From the NCBI GenBank assembly GCA_903829565.1, contig CAIKQM010000284.1, positions 1-5,831 on the forward strand: 5,831 bases of DNA, read 5' to 3'. Origin of the DNA: an uncultured Planctomycetota bacterium (GTDB lineage: Bacteria > Planctomycetota > UBA1135 > GCA-002686595). Positions 4,347 through 5,831 of the stretch are shown one piece after another (within the stretch, counting starts at the first letter, position 1; each line of letters opens with the position of its first letter). The notes under the pieces were generated by a model. It had not been told where the DNA came from and did not search any database. It saw only the letters and a list, made by a program, of their open reading frames with translations. The position numbers and the translations under genes are program-made.

Positions 4347-5831
4347 ATGCGTTGGCTAGCTGCATTGGCCTTGCTGGTGGTGCTGCCACTAGCTCTGCGC
4401 TTGTACGCCATCGATCATGGTGACGGCGGCAGCTACGTGCCCGACAGTCATGTTGTGCGGCAGGCCTTGGGCATGGCGCGTGATCGGGATCTCGTGCCGC
4501 CGGTAGGCAAGTACTCGACCTATCCGAACCTGATCCCGTACTTGCTGTTGCCGCTGTATCTCGCCCAGTATGTGCTGGGTTTGCTGTGGGGTGCTTGGAA
4601 AGACGCGGCCGAGTTCGCTGCTGCGGTGGCCAAAGACCCGGCCTTGGTCGCTGTGCCGGCGCGCGTCGTGATTGCGCTGTTCTCGGCTGCAACCACTTGG
4701 GTGGTGTGGCGCGCCGCGCGCGCGGCGGGCCTGCAGCAAGGCGCGTGGGTGGCAGCTTGGCTGGCCGCCACGAGCCTCTTGTCCGTGCAGTTCGCCACTC
4801 ATGAGCGACCGTGGGCGGTGGTCTCGTTCTTTGGCGCGTTGTCGGCCTGGGCGGCGATTGTGCATGCCCGCGACGCACAGCCGCGCGCGTTGGTCTTGTC
4901 AGGCTTGGCCGCCGGTGCTGCGTTCAGCGCCCACCAAGCGGGGCTTGGCACACTCTTCTTGCCGTTTGCCGCGTGGTTGCTGTCGCCGCGTCCGTGGCGT
5001 GGGGCGCTGCTGGCCCGCGTACGCGAAGGCTTCTACGCGGTGCTCGCGTTCGCTGTGGTGAGCGTGGTCCTCGGCCATCCGTATTGGCTGGTGCATGGCC
5101 TCACACCTGCGGAAGCCGTGGTCGGTGGCGCGCAGATGCAGCAGCTCAACGGCCTGACCGTGGGGGGCATGCCCGTCGTGTTCGGCCTGCGCCTGGAATC
5201 CGCCGAGCGCTTGATCGGCACGATCCTTGGGTATGACCCGGTGCTGGTGCTGCTGGCGGTGCTGGGGTTGGTGCTGGCTTGGCGCACGCCGCGCTTGCGG
5301 GCGGTGGCGTTGTTCGTCGTGGTCTGGAGCGGCTTCTTTCTCTTCAACCAAAGCGACCATGTGCGCTACCTCTTGCCGGGGTTGATGGTGGCAACCATCT
5401 TGGCCGGTGTCGCCGCCGAACGCCTGTGGGCTACACGCAGCGCGCGTGTGGTGCTGTTGCTGCTCCTGTGCCTGCCGTTGGTGCAGGCGCTGCGCTTCAC
5501 GCATGTGCTCGGAGCCCGCGATACTCGCGCCTCAGGCGCACAGCTCGTGGCGCAGGAGCTGGCGCGTGCTGTGCCGCGCGGCCGCGTGTTGATCGATCGC
5601 TATGGTCCCGATGTCGAGCTCGATCGCGAGTCGTTGTTGCTGTTGCGTGAGCTGCGTCAAGCACGCGGCGAAGACTTGCGTGTGCGCGAAGCAGCGCGCT
5701 TGAGCGCTCTGGAATCGGGTGCCCTGCAGGGTGGCGTTTCCGCCGTGCGCATCGAAGAGCTGTTGGATGGAGACGAGCGCGACGGCTCCATCGCTGTCAA
5801 GCAAGGTTTACAGGCGCGTGGCGCCACACCG
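4347..5831 (+). CDS. GT-C fold membrane glycosyltransferase, PMT/ArnT-like (3' partial)
   Basis: Starting at ATG 4347 the frame is open for 495 codons to the window edge with no stop, so the C-terminus is missing. The protein is strongly hydrophobic, with about eleven or twelve membrane spans (roughly 4-20, 63-81, 103-122, 132-150, 157-173, 180-192, 200-212, 229-245, 298-312, 319-333, 340-358, 368-382) and a soluble tail from about 390. The first external loop has YVPDSHVV with D33 where GT-C enzymes carry a catalytic Asp, then KYSTYPNLIPYL, matching the usual YP...YL motif. Further family-like signals are SVQFATHERPW at 146-156 and RYLLPGL at 340-346. GT-C enzymes transfer sugars from polyprenyl-phosphate donors to lipids or proteins on the outer face of the membrane; the substrate cannot be told here. 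A Ser follows D33 where DE is more common. The start lies 12 bases after rho, with no Shine-Dalgarno, suggesting cotranscription. The class is fairly secure; the subfamily is not. Confidence 0.85.
   Translation, partial: MRWLAALALLVVLPLALRLYAIDHGDGGSYVPDSHVVRQALGMARDRDLVPPVGKYSTYPNLIPYLLLPLYLAQYVLGLLWGAWKDAAEFAAAVAKDPALVAVPARVVIALFSAATTWVVWRAARAAGLQQGAWVAAWLAATSLLSVQFATHERPWAVVSFFGALSAWAAIVHARDAQPRALVLSGLAAGAAFSAHQAGLGTLFLPFAAWLLSPRPWRGALLARVREGFYAVLAFAVVSVVLGHPYWLVHGLTPAEAVVGGAQMQQLNGLTVGGMPVVFGLRLESAERLIGTILGYDPVLVLLAVLGLVLAWRTPRLRAVALFVVVWSGFFLFNQSDHVRYLLPGLMVATILAGVAAERLWATRSARVVLLLLLCLPLVQALRFTHVLGARDTRASGAQLVAQELARAVPRGRVLIDRYGPDVELDRESLLLLRELRQARGEDLRVREAARLSALESGALQGGVSAVRIEELLDGDERDGSIAVKQGLQARGATP

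Noticed and set aside
4899..5504. A 201-codon - strand frame rich in Gln and His opposite the glycosyltransferase
   Set aside because: The membrane protein on the + strand has coherent hydrophobic spans and family motifs; the antisense product is a low-complexity artefact of its Leu/Val codons.

Overview
The window is GC-rich bacterial chromosome carrying ordinary cellular genes. All genes lie on the + strand: the end of a small two-repeat barrel-like protein, a secreted HEAT-repeat/VWA protein, a tRNA-Pro(CGG), a Rho transcription terminator with an unusual N-terminus, and a GT-C type membrane glycosyltransferase that runs off the right edge. No mobile element, integrase, CRISPR array or rRNA is visible. 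Three traits together suggest Planctomycetota or a relative: a HEAT + VWA exported protein with a TG...W..WW linker, a long low-complexity N-terminal extension on Rho, and no Shine-Dalgarno sequence at any start. That assignment is an inference from family habits, not proven by the sequence.

Layout. Bases 3-464 hold a hypothetical protein with two tandem SH3/Sm-like barrel units; its frame is open to the left edge. Bases 515-2089 hold the HEAT/VWA protein with a signal peptide and a complete MIDAS metal site. Bases 2090-2213 are intergenic and contain a good sigma70-type promoter (TTGACT-17-TATCCT) for the tRNA at 2214-2291. A 9-bp hairpin follows the tRNA at once. Bases 2292-2579 have no convincing gene but are rich in inverted repeats, include a C-rich, G-poor stretch, and probably form the structured leader of rho. 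rho occupies 2580-4334, and the glycosyltransferase begins 12 bases later, probably in the same transcript.

The most notable item is Rho. Its catalytic core is intact (Walker A, Walker B, catalytic Glu, Q-loop, arginine finger), but the usual N-terminal helical subdomain is not recognisable. About 217 residues of Arg/Gly-rich, acidic and Gln/Ala-rich sequence with a Gly10 run stand in its place. The primary RNA-binding motif reads GGFGTLR where E. coli has DGFGFLR. The second notable item is the region around the tRNA: the tetramer CTAG, found only 4 times in the rest of the window, occurs 11 times in 471 bases there, several times inside perfect inverted repeats.

The VWA protein and its small neighbour may share a transcript. 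Rho and the glycosyltransferase probably do, with no obvious functional link. I see no clear-cut new multi-gene system here.
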